Shown here piece after piece: positions 8,043 through 16,789 of a stretch of 64,000 nt of DNA. The notes under the pieces were generated by a model, which worked only from the letters and a program-made list of their open reading frames with translations, was not told the DNA's origin and searched no databases. Source of the DNA: Flavobacterium subsaxonicum WB 4.1-42 = DSM 21790 (GTDB taxonomy: Bacteria > Bacteroidota > Bacteroidia > Flavobacteriales > Flavobacteriaceae); NCBI RefSeq assembly GCF_000422725.1, contig NZ_KE383910.1, forward strand, positions 151,845 to 215,844, written 5' to 3'. The translations under genes were made by a program, and so were the position numbers. How positions within the stretch are numbered: position 1 is the stretch's first letter; the number at the start of each line of letters is the position of its first letter.

Positions 8043-8780
8043 ATGAAAAAAATCTTAATTTTGGTTGCTGTACTCTTGGGTACCGCAACAGGTTTTGCAC
8101 AGGGCTACAATGCTCCGGTAAGGGTTGTGGTACAAAACAGGACACCTTTTATTGTAAATTTTGCCCCCCGCTACCATTTGGCATTTTTTGATGGCAATAA
8201 CGACCACACTTTTTTTGGTGTGCAGCACGATCTTCTTGGATGGCTTACTCCTCCAGACCCGGCCCTTCAGCCATATCACAGAGATTTTAACTATCAACAG
8301 GAAGGTCTTTTTGAACCCGCTTTAGGACCCGGCCAGACCCGTACCTATTATAATTCATCGCAAGCAGGCTATCCGTTTGTACCCAATGGGGGCTACAGTA
8401 CTTTTAACACTACCGATACTAATGCATCTGTAATGGAAGGTTATCAGATTAATCCTGTTTTTATACAAAAATACATGAGGCTCGACTGGATAAGATTCTC
8501 TATGACTACTACAAGCCTTGCCGGTGTTTATGCAGGCGGCCTTGCGCATCCGGTACCTTCCGGGTTTAATACCATAGCATCTGTTCCCGCATATACCGGT
8601 GGCGGTGCTATATTTCCTTACGAAGGCCTTGCCGCTGTAGGGCCATACAACGAAATGATAATGCCTTACTGGCCTTCTACATTAACATTTACGTATGGCA
8701 GTAGTACCTACCATATAGTTTGGACAGCAACAACTTACGTGCCCGGACAGGTACAAACGGTTAATATATTATTTTATTAG
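8043..8780 (+). CDS. Hypothetical secreted protein
   Basis: A 245-residue protein with a clear type I signal peptide (MKKILILVAVLLGTATGFAQ). The mature part is rich in aromatic residues, Gly, Pro and Thr, consistent with a beta-rich extracytoplasmic domain, and has no Cys. There is no T9SS sorting tail. No family recognised. It follows the lipoprotein at 7743 with a two-base gap-like spacing, so they probably act together. Confidence 0.65.
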   Translation: MKKILILVAVLLGTATGFAQGYNAPVRVVVQNRTPFIVNFAPRYHLAFFDGNNDHTFFGVQHDLLGWLTPPDPALQPYHRDFNYQQEGLFEPALGPGQTRTYYNSSQAGYPFVPNGGYSTFNTTDTNASVMEGYQINPVFIQKYMRLDWIRFSMTTTSLAGVYAGGLAHPVPSGFNTIASVPAYTGGGAIFPYEGLAAVGPYNEMIMPYWPSTLTFTYGSSTYHIVWTATTYVPGQVQTVNILFY

Positions 8781-8814
8781 TTTGGTTAGTTAGTTGCCCC
8801 AAAAGGGCAAAGAA

Positions 8815-8844
8815 AAGGCCGGCAATTACTTGCCGGCCTTAGTT
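8815..8844. terminator. Terminator between convergent genes
   Basis: Perfect 11-base stem (8815-8825 with 8830-8840) around ttac, GC-rich, followed by tttt on the plus side. It lies between the secreted protein and the convergent enoyl-CoA hydratase gene, so it may serve both. Confidence 0.8.
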
Positions 8845-8864
8845 TTATATACTATCCCGCAGGA

Positions 8865-9641
8865 TTATTTACCTGTAAACTCCGCTTTTCTTTTCTCCAA
8901 AAATGCAGTAGTACCTTCTTTAAAGTCTTCGGTACCAAACGATTCGCCAAAAGCAACAATCTCTACATCAAAGCCACTGGTGGTATAACTTGCATTAACG
9001 GCCTTAATAGCCTTGCTTATGGCTACAGGAGAGTTCTTCATAATTTTTAATGCTATACCCTTGCAAAAGTCCAATAGCTCTGCCTGTGGAACCACATGGT
9101 TTACAAGGCCGTAACTTTTAGCTTCTTCGGCAGTAATCATACCGGCTGTCATAATCATTTCCATAGCGCGGCCTTTGCCTACTAACTGTGGTAAACGTTG
9201 TGTACCGCCATATCCGGGAATTACCCCTAACGATACCTCCGGCAAGCCCATTTTAGCATTGTCTGACGCTATCCTGAAGTGGGCAGCCATAGCAAGCTCC
9301 AGGCCTCCGCCAAGGGCAAAACCGTTAACAGCCGCAATAACCGGGGTTGCAAGGTTATGCACAAAATCAAACAACAACTTCTGACCCAGTGCTGCCAGCT
9401 GCTCGCCTTCTTCAACACTAAATTCAGAGAATTCGGCAATATCGGCACCGGCCACAAAAGCCTTTTCGCCACTACCGGTAACAATAATTACCCTTACGGC
9501 AGAGTCTTCATCAAAAGCATTAAAAGCTTCGCTAAGCTCTACAATAGTAGCACGGTTAAGCGCATTAAGTTTGGTTGGGCGGTTTATGGTAATAACGCCT
9601 ATGCCATTTTCGGCCGCAGCCAGAATATTTTCGTAAGCCAT
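8865..9641 (-). CDS. Enoyl-CoA hydratase (crotonase family)
   Basis: A 258-residue crotonase. It adds water to trans-2-enoyl-CoA in fatty acid or amino acid breakdown. Both catalytic Glu regions are present: GGGLELAMAAHFRIAS (first Glu) and GLPEVSLGVIPGYGGTQRL (second Glu). The oxyanion-hole segment AFVAGADIAEF is also intact, so a true hydratase is likely. It is the last gene of the minus-strand run hemH to ech, 12 bases after the histidine kinase gene. The exact acyl chain preference is not readable. Confidence 0.88.
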   Translation of the reverse strand: MAYENILAAAENGIGVITINRPTKLNALNRATIVELSEAFNAFDEDSAVRVIIVTGSGEKAFVAGADIAEFSEFSVEEGEQLAALGQKLLFDFVHNLATPVIAAVNGFALGGGLELAMAAHFRIASDNAKMGLPEVSLGVIPGYGGTQRLPQLVGKGRAMEMIMTAGMITAEEAKSYGLVNHVVPQAELLDFCKGIALKIMKNSPVAISKAIKAVNASYTTSGFDVEIVAFGESFGTEDFKEGTTAFLEKRKAEFTGK

Positions 9642-9653
9642 GGTTGTATATTT

Positions 9654-11156
9654 TTAGTGGTTTGTTTGTTCTGTTGCTAAAGGGTCCTGCGCTATAATAG
9701 GCAGCGTAACTATAAAGGTAGTACCGTGGCCGGGAACGCTATCAAACGTAATGGTGCCGTGGTAATTTTCTACAATGTTTTTTATAATGCCCAGGCCCAG
9801 GCCCATACCGCTGGTCTTGGTGGTAAACTTAGGCTCAAAAATACGGTTCTTGTTTTCCATGCTTATGCCTTTGCCGTTATCGCGAACGGTAATCTTGGCA
9901 CGGTCGGCTTCGCGGTAAATGCGTACATCTACCATTGGGTTGGGCTCGTCTTCGGCAATAGCCTGGGTAGCATTTTTAACCAGGTTGGTAATGATTCGGA
10001 TAAGCTGCGTACGGTCCATCCTCGTTACAATACGCGGTTCATCGGCATGGAAGGTAATGTAATTTTCGTTGAAAATTTCCAGCGCCAGCTGCACGATCTT
10101 AACCACGTTAAGGGTTTCGTTTTGCTGAGCCGGCATAGAGGCAAAGCTGCTAAAAGCCGATGCTACCGATGTCATGGTATCTATCTGCTGTATAAGCGTA
10201 TCGCTGTATTCGTTAAGCTTTTGTTTAATGTTGGGGTCGGTTGGGTCGAACTTGCGCTGAAAGCTTTGTACCGTTAAGCGCATGGGCGTAAGCGGGTTCT
10301 TAATTTCGTGCGCCACCTGTTTTGCCATTTCACGCCATGCCTCTTCACGCTCTTTTTGGGCCAGTTTGGCGGCACTTTCGTCAAGGTCTTCCACCATGTC
10401 GTTATAGGCGTGTACTAAGAGGCTGATTTCCTGTGGAGAGTCGCCCATGTCTATCTTCTCGTTTACCTCGTTAAGGCGGGTTTCTTTAATACGGTCGGAT
10501 ACCTCTTTAATCGATTTGGTAATGTAGCTGGAAAGGAAATAAGCAATTATAACCGAGATAAGCAGCATGAACGAGTACACCTGCATAAAGCGGATAAGAA
10601 AGTTGCTGAGCTCTTTCTCATAATAGCCATCATCTTCTATATACGGTAAATTTAAGATGCCCAGCGGTTTAAACTTGGTGTCTTTAATATAACTGTAAGA
10701 CGACCTGAACTTTACACCGTTCTCTGACTTTAAGTCAACGTACCTTTTTTCTGCCGTAGAGCGGATAACGCGTAAAATACCTTTGGGGATGTTCTGGCTT
10801 ACGGTATCTACAGAGAAGGCTGCTTTGGATGATTTTATAAGGTGCCCGTTAAGGTCGAATATATTAATCTCGGTACCATGAATGTTAGCCAGCTCGTGGA
10901 TGCGCTCCCTAAAAATTAACGGTAAATTTTCGGTATTTAGCGGATAGGTAGTATTGGCAAGAATGTAGTTAATGTGCTCTTTAATAGAATTTTCCTTGCG
11001 TTCTAACCGGTCCTGATGGTACTCTTTGGCCTCTTTTTTAAACTGGTAAATAGATACCGTGGCAATAAGAAACGAGGCTATAAGGGTAATGAATATCATA
11101 GACAAGAATATCCGTACCCGTAAAGACCAGCGTTTTATCTTAAACTTTTCCTTCAT
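9654..11156 (-). CDS. Sensor histidine kinase, NtrY-like
   Basis: A 500-residue inner-membrane kinase. The first transmembrane helix lies at about residues 12-34, then an extracytoplasmic sensor domain, a second helix near 190-215, a HAMP linker, HisKA with the phospho-accepting His in AHEIKNPLTPMRLTVQ, and an ATPase domain with N box (LVKNATQAI), DNGKGI and GMGLGLGI. The arrangement and the H-box resemble NtrY-type kinases. No response regulator gene is adjacent. The start at 11156 (MKEKFK) begins five bases after the hemJ stop codon. Co-transcription with hemJ suggests a link to respiration or heme, but the signal is unknown. Confidence 0.85.
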   Translation of the reverse strand: MKEKFKIKRWSLRVRIFLSMIFITLIASFLIATVSIYQFKKEAKEYHQDRLERKENSIKEHINYILANTTYPLNTENLPLIFRERIHELANIHGTEINIFDLNGHLIKSSKAAFSVDTVSQNIPKGILRVIRSTAEKRYVDLKSENGVKFRSSYSYIKDTKFKPLGILNLPYIEDDGYYEKELSNFLIRFMQVYSFMLLISVIIAYFLSSYITKSIKEVSDRIKETRLNEVNEKIDMGDSPQEISLLVHAYNDMVEDLDESAAKLAQKEREEAWREMAKQVAHEIKNPLTPMRLTVQSFQRKFDPTDPNIKQKLNEYSDTLIQQIDTMTSVASAFSSFASMPAQQNETLNVVKIVQLALEIFNENYITFHADEPRIVTRMDRTQLIRIITNLVKNATQAIAEDEPNPMVDVRIYREADRAKITVRDNGKGISMENKNRIFEPKFTTKTSGMGLGLGIIKNIVENYHGTITFDSVPGHGTTFIVTLPIIAQDPLATEQTNH

Positions 11157-11160
11157 CCGT

Positions 11161-11712
11161 TCAGGAGTTGTTCTTCTCACGTATCTTTTTATAAAATTTG
11201 TAGCCCAGCATAATTAGTATGCTAAAGGCCATAATGCCCAGCACGCCGTAAATCCAGTTAATGGCATTCTTTAAAATTACCAAAAAAACCACGGCAAACA
11301 AAATAAGCGTGGCACCTTCGTTCCATAAACGCATAAAGCCGGTGGTGTGTTTAACCTCATCGCGCTGCAATTGCTTAAATATCTGGTGGCATTTTAGGTG
11401 GTACAGGTACAGTAAAAACACAAAGCCCAGCTTAACGTGCATCCACGGCATTTGCAGCCAGGCGTTGCCTGTAGGGGTAAAAAACAACATCCAGTAGGCA
11501 AAAATACTGGCCAAAACAGCACTGGGCCAGGTAATAATATACCACAACCTATAGCTCATTAACTTGTATTGCTTTATAAGTATCTCTTTTTCGGGCGAAG
11601 GCTTACTGTTGGCCTCTATGTGGTATACAAACAGCCGCACGATGTAAAATAACCCGGCAAACCAGGTAATTACAAATATTAAGTGCAGCGATTTTATATA
11701 ATTATAATCCAT
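11161..11712 (-). CDS. hemJ: Protoporphyrinogen IX oxidase, HemJ type
   Basis: A 183-residue protein with four to five transmembrane helices. It matches the HemJ family, which oxidises protoporphyrinogen IX to protoporphyrin IX in the membrane. Conserved elements are visible: the N-terminal LHLIFVITWFAGLFYIVRLF with its His, and WMHVKLGFV with the His/Lys pair in the third helix. It lies in the same minus-strand run as hemH, about 1.9 kb downstream of it, so two consecutive final steps of heme synthesis are encoded together. No hemG or hemY is seen in the window, so HemJ is probably the enzyme used. Confidence 0.87.
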   Translation of the reverse strand: MDYNYIKSLHLIFVITWFAGLFYIVRLFVYHIEANSKPSPEKEILIKQYKLMSYRLWYIITWPSAVLASIFAYWMLFFTPTGNAWLQMPWMHVKLGFVFLLYLYHLKCHQIFKQLQRDEVKHTTGFMRLWNEGATLILFAVVFLVILKNAINWIYGVLGIMAFSILIMLGYKFYKKIREKNNS

Positions 11713-11739
11713 TATTGTTCTTTAAGTTCGGTACTCAAT

Positions 11740-12198
11740 TTATTCCTCAACCTGCAGAATCATCGCAGCCGGAATTTCGATTGTATCATTTTCAAGAGGA
11801 ATTTTGACTTTAAGATTAATCTTATTATCCTTAACTGATTTGGGAATAAATACATAATCAAACCCCGTTTTATTGCTGCTGCCAATTTTGACTTCTTTTA
11901 AACCGTCAACCTTAAAAATTTCATATTGAGGCATTTGCATTGAAAAAGGATGAAATATTATTTTAATATTATTATTTTTTGCTACTTTAATAACTGGCTC
12001 ATCCGGAATTCCAATTAGGATTTGAGACATGATAAATTTTTTATTATATCCTGATAATGAATCGTTCAGGATTTTATTTTGTTGTTTCAGCTTTACATTT
12101 TCCCTTTGTAAATTCTCGTATTCTTCTATTTTAACTTTAGGGCTATTACAGCCTAAAAAGGTGCACAATGTCAAAGTAATATATAAATATACTCTCAT
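11740..12198 (-). CDS. Hypothetical lipoprotein with coiled coil
   Basis: A 152-residue protein with a lipoprotein signal (ending TFLGC, Cys near residue 17) and then a predicted coiled coil (EEYENLQRENVKLKQQ). The C-terminal 90 residues look beta-rich. It is more AT-rich than its neighbours. It sits between the MATE gene and hemJ on the same strand. No family recognised. Confidence 0.6.
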   Translation of the reverse strand: MRVYLYITLTLCTFLGCNSPKVKIEEYENLQRENVKLKQQNKILNDSLSGYNKKFIMSQILIGIPDEPVIKVAKNNNIKIIFHPFSMQMPQYEIFKVDGLKEVKIGSSNKTGFDYVFIPKSVKDNKINLKVKIPLENDTIEIPAAMILQVEE

Positions 12199-12217
12199 AT
12201 AGCTCTAAATTAACGCG

Positions 12218-13558
12218 CTAACTTTTCTTTAAATCAGTTAGCATTTCTTTTTTAAGGAAGATGCCTGTTACAATGGTACTTAGCACATCGGCTATAGGGA
12301 AGGCAACCCACACCCCAAAAATACCAAAAAACCTTGGCAAAATTAACACCAGGGGTATCAGGAAAAAGCCCTGCTTGCTCAGCGTAAGCATAAGCGCCTT
12401 AATGGGCTTGCCCGCCGCCTGAAAATACGCCGCCCCAACCAGCTGTACCGCAATAATGGGCGATGCCGCAAACACCCAGCGCAGTGCACCCGGGGTATCT
12501 TTAATAACTTCGGGGTCGGTAGTAAATACGGCAACAATGGGCTTGGCAAGGGTAAGTATTATTACAAAAATAATAATAGCCAGCGCCCCTGCATATTTTA
12601 TAGACATGCCTATAGATTCGCGCACCCTGTCGTAATTTTTAGCCCCGTAATTATAGCCTGCAATAGGCAAAAAGCCCTGCGTTATGCCCAATACCGGGAA
12701 GAGCGCAAACATAAGCATACGGCTTATAATGCCATAAACGGTTACGGCATGTTCGCCACCCTGTGCGTATAAAGTGTGGTTAAGTATAACGGTAAGCAGG
12801 CTTATAACCCCCTGGCGGGCAAAGGTTACAAAGCTCATGGAAATAATTTCCCATGATAATTTTTTATCGAATGTAAAGTGCGACAGCTTGGGTTTTAGTT
12901 CGCTTTTAAATAAAAAGAACCAGGCAATGTAAGCAAAGCACAACACGAACGACGATGCTGTTGCAATGGCCGCCCCCATTATGCCCATGTCCAGCACTTT
13001 TATAAATAAGATGTCTAACACAATGTTGGCTACCGCCGAAACGATCATGGAGTTCATGGCATGTTTCGACTTGTCTTCGGCACGTATTACGTTGTTGCCC
13101 ATCATGCAAAATGCCTGGAAGGGAACTGACAGTAATATGGGAAAGAAAAACGCTTTGGCGGGTACCATAATATCTCCGGCAGCGCCAAAGGCATACAGTA
13201 TTTCATCGCCAAAAAACAGGCCCGCCACCACAAATGCCGACGCTATTATAAACGTCATCATTATCTGGTGGGCAAAAGTACGGTAGGCTTTCTCTTTATT
13301 ACCGGCACCTAAAGCGCGCGATAGTACAGAGCTGCCACCAATGCCAATAGCCATGCCCATACTGCTTATAAAAAACGTTATGGGCATTACTACAGATAGT
13401 GCTGCAATGGCAAGTGAACCTATCCAACGGCCTACAAAAATGGTGTCTATAAGTATGTTTACACTCATAAACAAAATACCTATAGACGATGGGATGCTCT
13501 GCTTTATAAGCAGGCTTTTAATGTCTTTTTTTGCAAGCTCTTTGGATGATACCGCCAT
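12218..13558 (-). CDS. MATE family efflux transporter
   Basis: A 446-residue inner-membrane protein with about twelve hydrophobic helices in two related halves, typical of multidrug and toxic compound extrusion proteins that exchange Na+ or H+ for the exported compound. The N-terminal segment IPSSIGILFMSVNILIDT and the VFVGRWIG-like loop fit the family. The start codon directly abuts the hemH stop codon, so the pair is co-transcribed. Export of a porphyrin or related compound is an idea from position only. Confidence 0.88.
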   Translation of the reverse strand: MAVSSKELAKKDIKSLLIKQSIPSSIGILFMSVNILIDTIFVGRWIGSLAIAALSVVMPITFFISSMGMAIGIGGSSVLSRALGAGNKEKAYRTFAHQIMMTFIIASAFVVAGLFFGDEILYAFGAAGDIMVPAKAFFFPILLSVPFQAFCMMGNNVIRAEDKSKHAMNSMIVSAVANIVLDILFIKVLDMGIMGAAIATASSFVLCFAYIAWFFLFKSELKPKLSHFTFDKKLSWEIISMSFVTFARQGVISLLTVILNHTLYAQGGEHAVTVYGIISRMLMFALFPVLGITQGFLPIAGYNYGAKNYDRVRESIGMSIKYAGALAIIIFVIILTLAKPIVAVFTTDPEVIKDTPGALRWVFAASPIIAVQLVGAAYFQAAGKPIKALMLTLSKQGFFLIPLVLILPRFFGIFGVWVAFPIADVLSTIVTGIFLKKEMLTDLKKS

Positions 13559-14590
13559 TTATGCTACCGGTATTTCTGCGTGCGCCCATTCGTTAATCCA
13601 GTTGGCCAGTACGTTAATCCATTCGGCGTCATCATTAAGGCATGGCACGGCATGAAAATCGCCACCACCGTTTGCCTGAAAGTCTTCTTTAGCACGCATG
13701 GCAATTTCTTCCAGCGTTTCCAAACAGTCAGATACAAATGCCGGGGTAACCACCGCCAGTTTTTTAATGCCCTTTGCAGGCATCTTGTTTATTTCTACAT
13801 CGGTATACGGTTCCAGCCACTTATCGCCGGCAAGGCGCGACTGAAAGGTTTGCGAATATTTATCTTTTGGTATGCCCAGTTCTTCTACCACAAGGCGGGT
13901 AGTTTCGTAACACTGGTGGCGGTAGCAAAACGCATGCGCAGCCGATTCGGTAACGCAGCACGTGCCATCTATTTTACAGTGCGATTTGGTAACATCGGTT
14001 TTACGGATGTGCCTCTCCGGGATACCGTGGTACGAGAACAACAGGTGATCGTAATCAAAACCTATTAAAGATTTTTTTATGGAGTTGGCAAGCACTTTAA
14101 TATAATCGGGCTTGTTGTAAAAAGCAGGTACATCGGTAAACGTCATGTGCGGGAATTTCTTTTTACGAATCTCCTCTGCCAGTACCAAAATGGTAAGGGT
14201 AGATGCCATAGCATATTGCGGGTACAGCGGAAAAAGCATTACTTCTGTAACACCTTTATCAGCCAGTTCCTGCAGGCCTGCCTCTATAGAAGGCTGGCCA
14301 TAGCGCATGGCAAGCGACACGGGTACCTCAACCTCTTTCTTTACTTTTTCGTGAACGCGCTTGGAGATCACGATAAGTGGCGAGCCGTCTTCCCACCAGA
14401 TCTTAGCGTAGGCATGCGCCGATTCTTCGGGCCTTTTGCGCAAAATAATACCGCGTACCAAAAGGGCACGCAGCAAAAATGGTACATCTATTACATATTT
14501 GTCCATTAAAAATTCGTCTAAGTAAGGCTTAACATCTTTAGCTGTAGGGCTCTTAGGCGAACCCAGGTTTACTAACAGTACTCCTTTCAT
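13559..14590 (-). CDS. hemH: Ferrochelatase
   Basis: A 343-residue enzyme that inserts Fe2+ into protoporphyrin IX. Catalytic His is in SYHGIPERH (His188) and the metal-site Glu in FVSDCLETLEE (Glu291). The N-terminal LLVNLGSPKSP is typical. An unusual feature is a cluster of five Cys at 205, 211, 212, 222 and 227, just after the catalytic His. Some bacterial ferrochelatases carry a [2Fe-2S] cluster, so this could be one. First gene of the run hemH, MATE, lipoprotein, hemJ, kinase, ech. Confidence 0.93.
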   Translation of the reverse strand: MKGVLLVNLGSPKSPTAKDVKPYLDEFLMDKYVIDVPFLLRALLVRGIILRKRPEESAHAYAKIWWEDGSPLIVISKRVHEKVKKEVEVPVSLAMRYGQPSIEAGLQELADKGVTEVMLFPLYPQYAMASTLTILVLAEEIRKKKFPHMTFTDVPAFYNKPDYIKVLANSIKKSLIGFDYDHLLFSYHGIPERHIRKTDVTKSHCKIDGTCCVTESAAHAFCYRHQCYETTRLVVEELGIPKDKYSQTFQSRLAGDKWLEPYTDVEINKMPAKGIKKLAVVTPAFVSDCLETLEEIAMRAKEDFQANGGGDFHAVPCLNDDAEWINVLANWINEWAHAEIPVA

Positions 14591-14708
14591 CTGTGTTGTG
14601 TGTTTTTGTTTGCTTTGCGCCTGCCGTTGGTTCTCAAAAACCGTGCGAAAGGCGTTGTGTTTGTTTTATTTAACTCTTTATATTTAAACGCCAATATTCG
14701 ATGCTCTC
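14591..14708. other. hemH upstream region
   Basis: About 118 non-coding bases between hemH and the REP array. No exact -33/-7 promoter match on the minus strand was found. Confidence 0.3.
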
Positions 14709-14974
14709 AACCTGCAAGGTTTTCGAGACCTTGCAGGTTTATCTAACCCCTTAATTGTACCTACAAGGTTTTTAAAACCTTGCAGGAAGCTGTCCAGTAT
14801 CCTATCATCATAAGCTACTCTCAACCCACAAGGTTAAAAACCTTTCGGGTTACTAATATTCAACTTTGTTATATTTACAAGGCTTTTAAAACCTTGCAGG
14901 AGGCTGCATATTATCCCGTTTATCGTGCCAGCTCCGGTACTCAACCTGCAAGGTCTCGAAGACCTTGTAGGTTT
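14709..14974. repeat. REP palindrome array, downstream side of the RAYT gene
   Basis: Five related hairpins: 14709-14740, 14759-14786, 14822-14851, 14874-14900 and 14943-14974. The best unit reads aacctgcaaggt-ctcgaag-accttg(c/t)aggttt; the third is degenerate. The first two are joined by atctaaccccttaattgt, a linker that recurs between the two hairpins on the other side of the transposase. This is the paired REP (BIME) arrangement. Confidence 0.88.
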
Positions 14975-14985
14975 AATCTAATCTA

Positions 14986-15537
14986 CTATTCTAACATAAA
15001 TTTTTCTTCCAACAAATCGTTCTTTTGCTGATGAACAAATTTGTAATTTTCCTTATCTCCAAAAAATCCTAAAACCTCATCACGCATTAGTTTCGTTTCT
15101 TTATCAGACAAAATTGCGCTATACGACGAGTATTTAAAAGCCGTAAAGTCCAAATCAAAATGATGTTTCGGATTTAGATGTATGTATACAATTAACCTCC
15201 TTAAATACGACTCATCATCAATCCTGATTCTTTTAAAATGTTTCTCAAACAAACTACCTGTTCTGTTTACTGCCTTATTAAAAGCTTTAGCATAAGCATT
15301 AAATAAATTAGATAACGCCTGGGTAATTGTGTCGCCATCTGAATTGACTATTAATAAAAAATGAAAATGATTATCCATCAAGCAGTAAGCATATAAAGTA
15401 CCTTTATTACTTAAATATTTATCTGCCAGCCGTAAGAAATATTGTTTATTCTCATCTGTTTTAAAGATTGTTTCTCCATTGATACCACGATTAAAAATGT
15501 GATATGTATGCTCTTTAACTAACGGCTCTAATTTCAA
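14986..15537 (-). CDS. REP-associated tyrosine transposase (RAYT, Y1/IS200-like)
   Basis: A 183-residue HUH-type transposase. The metal-binding motif appears as DNHFHFLLIV near residue 55, and the nucleophilic Tyr is expected in the following helix (AYAKAFNKAVN region or later). The N-terminus EHTYHIFNRGINGE is typical of the family. It is flanked by REP palindromes on both sides. In the family the enzyme binds and cleaves single-stranded REP hairpins. It is full length, with no frameshift, so it may be functional. Codon use is more AT-rich than the heme genes. Confidence 0.88.
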   Translation of the reverse strand: MKLEPLVKEHTYHIFNRGINGETIFKTDENKQYFLRLADKYLSNKGTLYAYCLMDNHFHFLLIVNSDGDTITQALSNLFNAYAKAFNKAVNRTGSLFEKHFKRIRIDDESYLRRLIVYIHLNPKHHFDLDFTAFKYSSYSAILSDKETKLMRDEVLGFFGDKENYKFVHQQKNDLLEEKFMLE

Positions 15538-15586
15538 GTTTATTAATAATTGTATTAGTTTATTTTCATTTACATACTCCGTTCAG

Positions 15587-15667
15587 TAACCCGCAATGTC
15601 TCGAAGACCTTGAAGGTTTATATCTAACCCTTTAATTATACCTACAAGGTCTCGAAGACCTTGCAGG
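15587..15667. repeat. REP palindromes, upstream side of the RAYT gene
   Basis: Two hairpins, 15587-15620 (somewhat degenerate) and 15640-15667, joined by tatctaaccctttaattata. Order, orientation and linker match the pair 14709-14786 on the other side, so the transposase gene sits between two directly repeated REP pairs. Confidence 0.85.
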
Positions 15668-15691
15668 AACCGCGGTTGCTGGGATGAGGCC

Positions 15692-16594
15692 TTACACCTT
15701 CTCTACCATGCTCATAAGGTACTTTTTGGGCGTAGTGCCAAATTTCTTTTTAAAGGCGGCTATAAAATGGCTCGATGTACTGTAGCCAATGCGCAGCCCC
15801 ACCTCGTTTACATTAAACGACCCGCTGTCCAGCAGCTTGCGGGCATAATCCATCTTATAGTCGAATAAAAAGCTGTATACGCTGTCGCCATAGATCTGGC
15901 GAAAGCCCATCTTTAACTTCTTGAGGTTAATGCCCACCTGGTCGGCCAGTTCCTGCAGTCCGGGTGGTTCGGCCATGTTGGCAATAACAATGTCTTTAGC
16001 TTTACGAATTTTTATTACGTTCTCTTCGTCTATCAAAAACGGGCACTGCTCTGTATTGGCATCTTCGGCGCGGTTAAAATACAGGCTTAGCAGTTCGTAT
16101 ATCTTGCCTTTAAAATATAATTTTTTGATGGACGGGTGCAAATTGAAATGAAAAAGCTGGCTCAGCACAATGGCCATAGACGGGTTTATCTTTTCGTCTT
16201 TATAATACTTCTTGTCGCTGTTATCCGAACTTAAAAACGGAATATGGTCGGCTTGTTCTGAAAAGAACCCGTGGAATTTTTTTATCGAAATAAGCACCGA
16301 TATTACCCAGCTGTGCGGGGCAATTTCTAAGTGTACAGGCAGCTCTTTTTGGGGGTTGTACAAAAACAGCGAAAGCTCTTCGCGAAGGTCTAAAGCATAG
16401 CGGCCCTGGTTAAAAATAAACTTGGCGCGGCCCTTTACCCCAAAGTGAAATTGTATCAGGTCGGTGCCTACTTCCCTTTCATAATGGGTGGTTTCGTCGC
16501 TGTTGTTCTCAAACCGCAGCACATAAAAACCCTCTTCTATCATAACCTCATCGTGAGTCCCCATAGCGGTATTTTTTGATATGGCAATTTCCAA
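15692..16594 (-). CDS. AraC-family transcriptional regulator
   Basis: A 300-residue regulator. The C-terminal 100 residues form the double helix-turn-helix DNA-binding domain (LQELADQVGINLKKLKMGF, then VNEVGLRIGYSTSSHFIAAF and KKKFGTTPKKYL). The N-terminal 190 residues are a ligand or dimerisation domain that I cannot name. It is divergent from hemA with a shared 195-base region, so control of the hem genes is plausible but not shown. Confidence 0.87.
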   Translation of the reverse strand: MEIAISKNTAMGTHDEVMIEEGFYVLRFENNSDETTHYEREVGTDLIQFHFGVKGRAKFIFNQGRYALDLREELSLFLYNPQKELPVHLEIAPHSWVISVLISIKKFHGFFSEQADHIPFLSSDNSDKKYYKDEKINPSMAIVLSQLFHFNLHPSIKKLYFKGKIYELLSLYFNRAEDANTEQCPFLIDEENVIKIRKAKDIVIANMAEPPGLQELADQVGINLKKLKMGFRQIYGDSVYSFLFDYKMDYARKLLDSGSFNVNEVGLRIGYSTSSHFIAAFKKKFGTTPKKYLMSMVEKV

Positions 16595-16789
16595 TTTTTT
16601 GTTATCTTTATTTAGAATAGTTCTAAACTGTAATTTCGCAATGTGTTGATTTCATTGCAAATTTAGCGTATTTAAGCAAAAAACAACGCTTAAAGGCCAA
16701 AATATCCCACAGCGACACAAATAGGACTTACAGCGTTACTTTTTAAAAGGGTATAGTTATAATTTTGTGAACTTTTAGGAGAAGTGTAT
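16595..16789 (+). promoter_or_regulatory. Divergent regulator/hemA control region
   Basis: Contains TAATTTTG at 16760-16767, a good -7 element for hemA with a weak TTA-type -33 about 21 bases upstream. AGGAG at 16777-16781 lies at a good distance from the ATG at 16790; such Shine-Dalgarno sites are unusual in Bacteroidota. Operators for the AraC-type regulator, if any, would be expected here. Confidence 0.45.

Noticed and set aside
14709..15667. The palindromes could look like a CRISPR array
   Set aside because: Spacing is irregular, units differ, linkers are conserved rather than unique, and no cas gene is present. They are REP hairpins.
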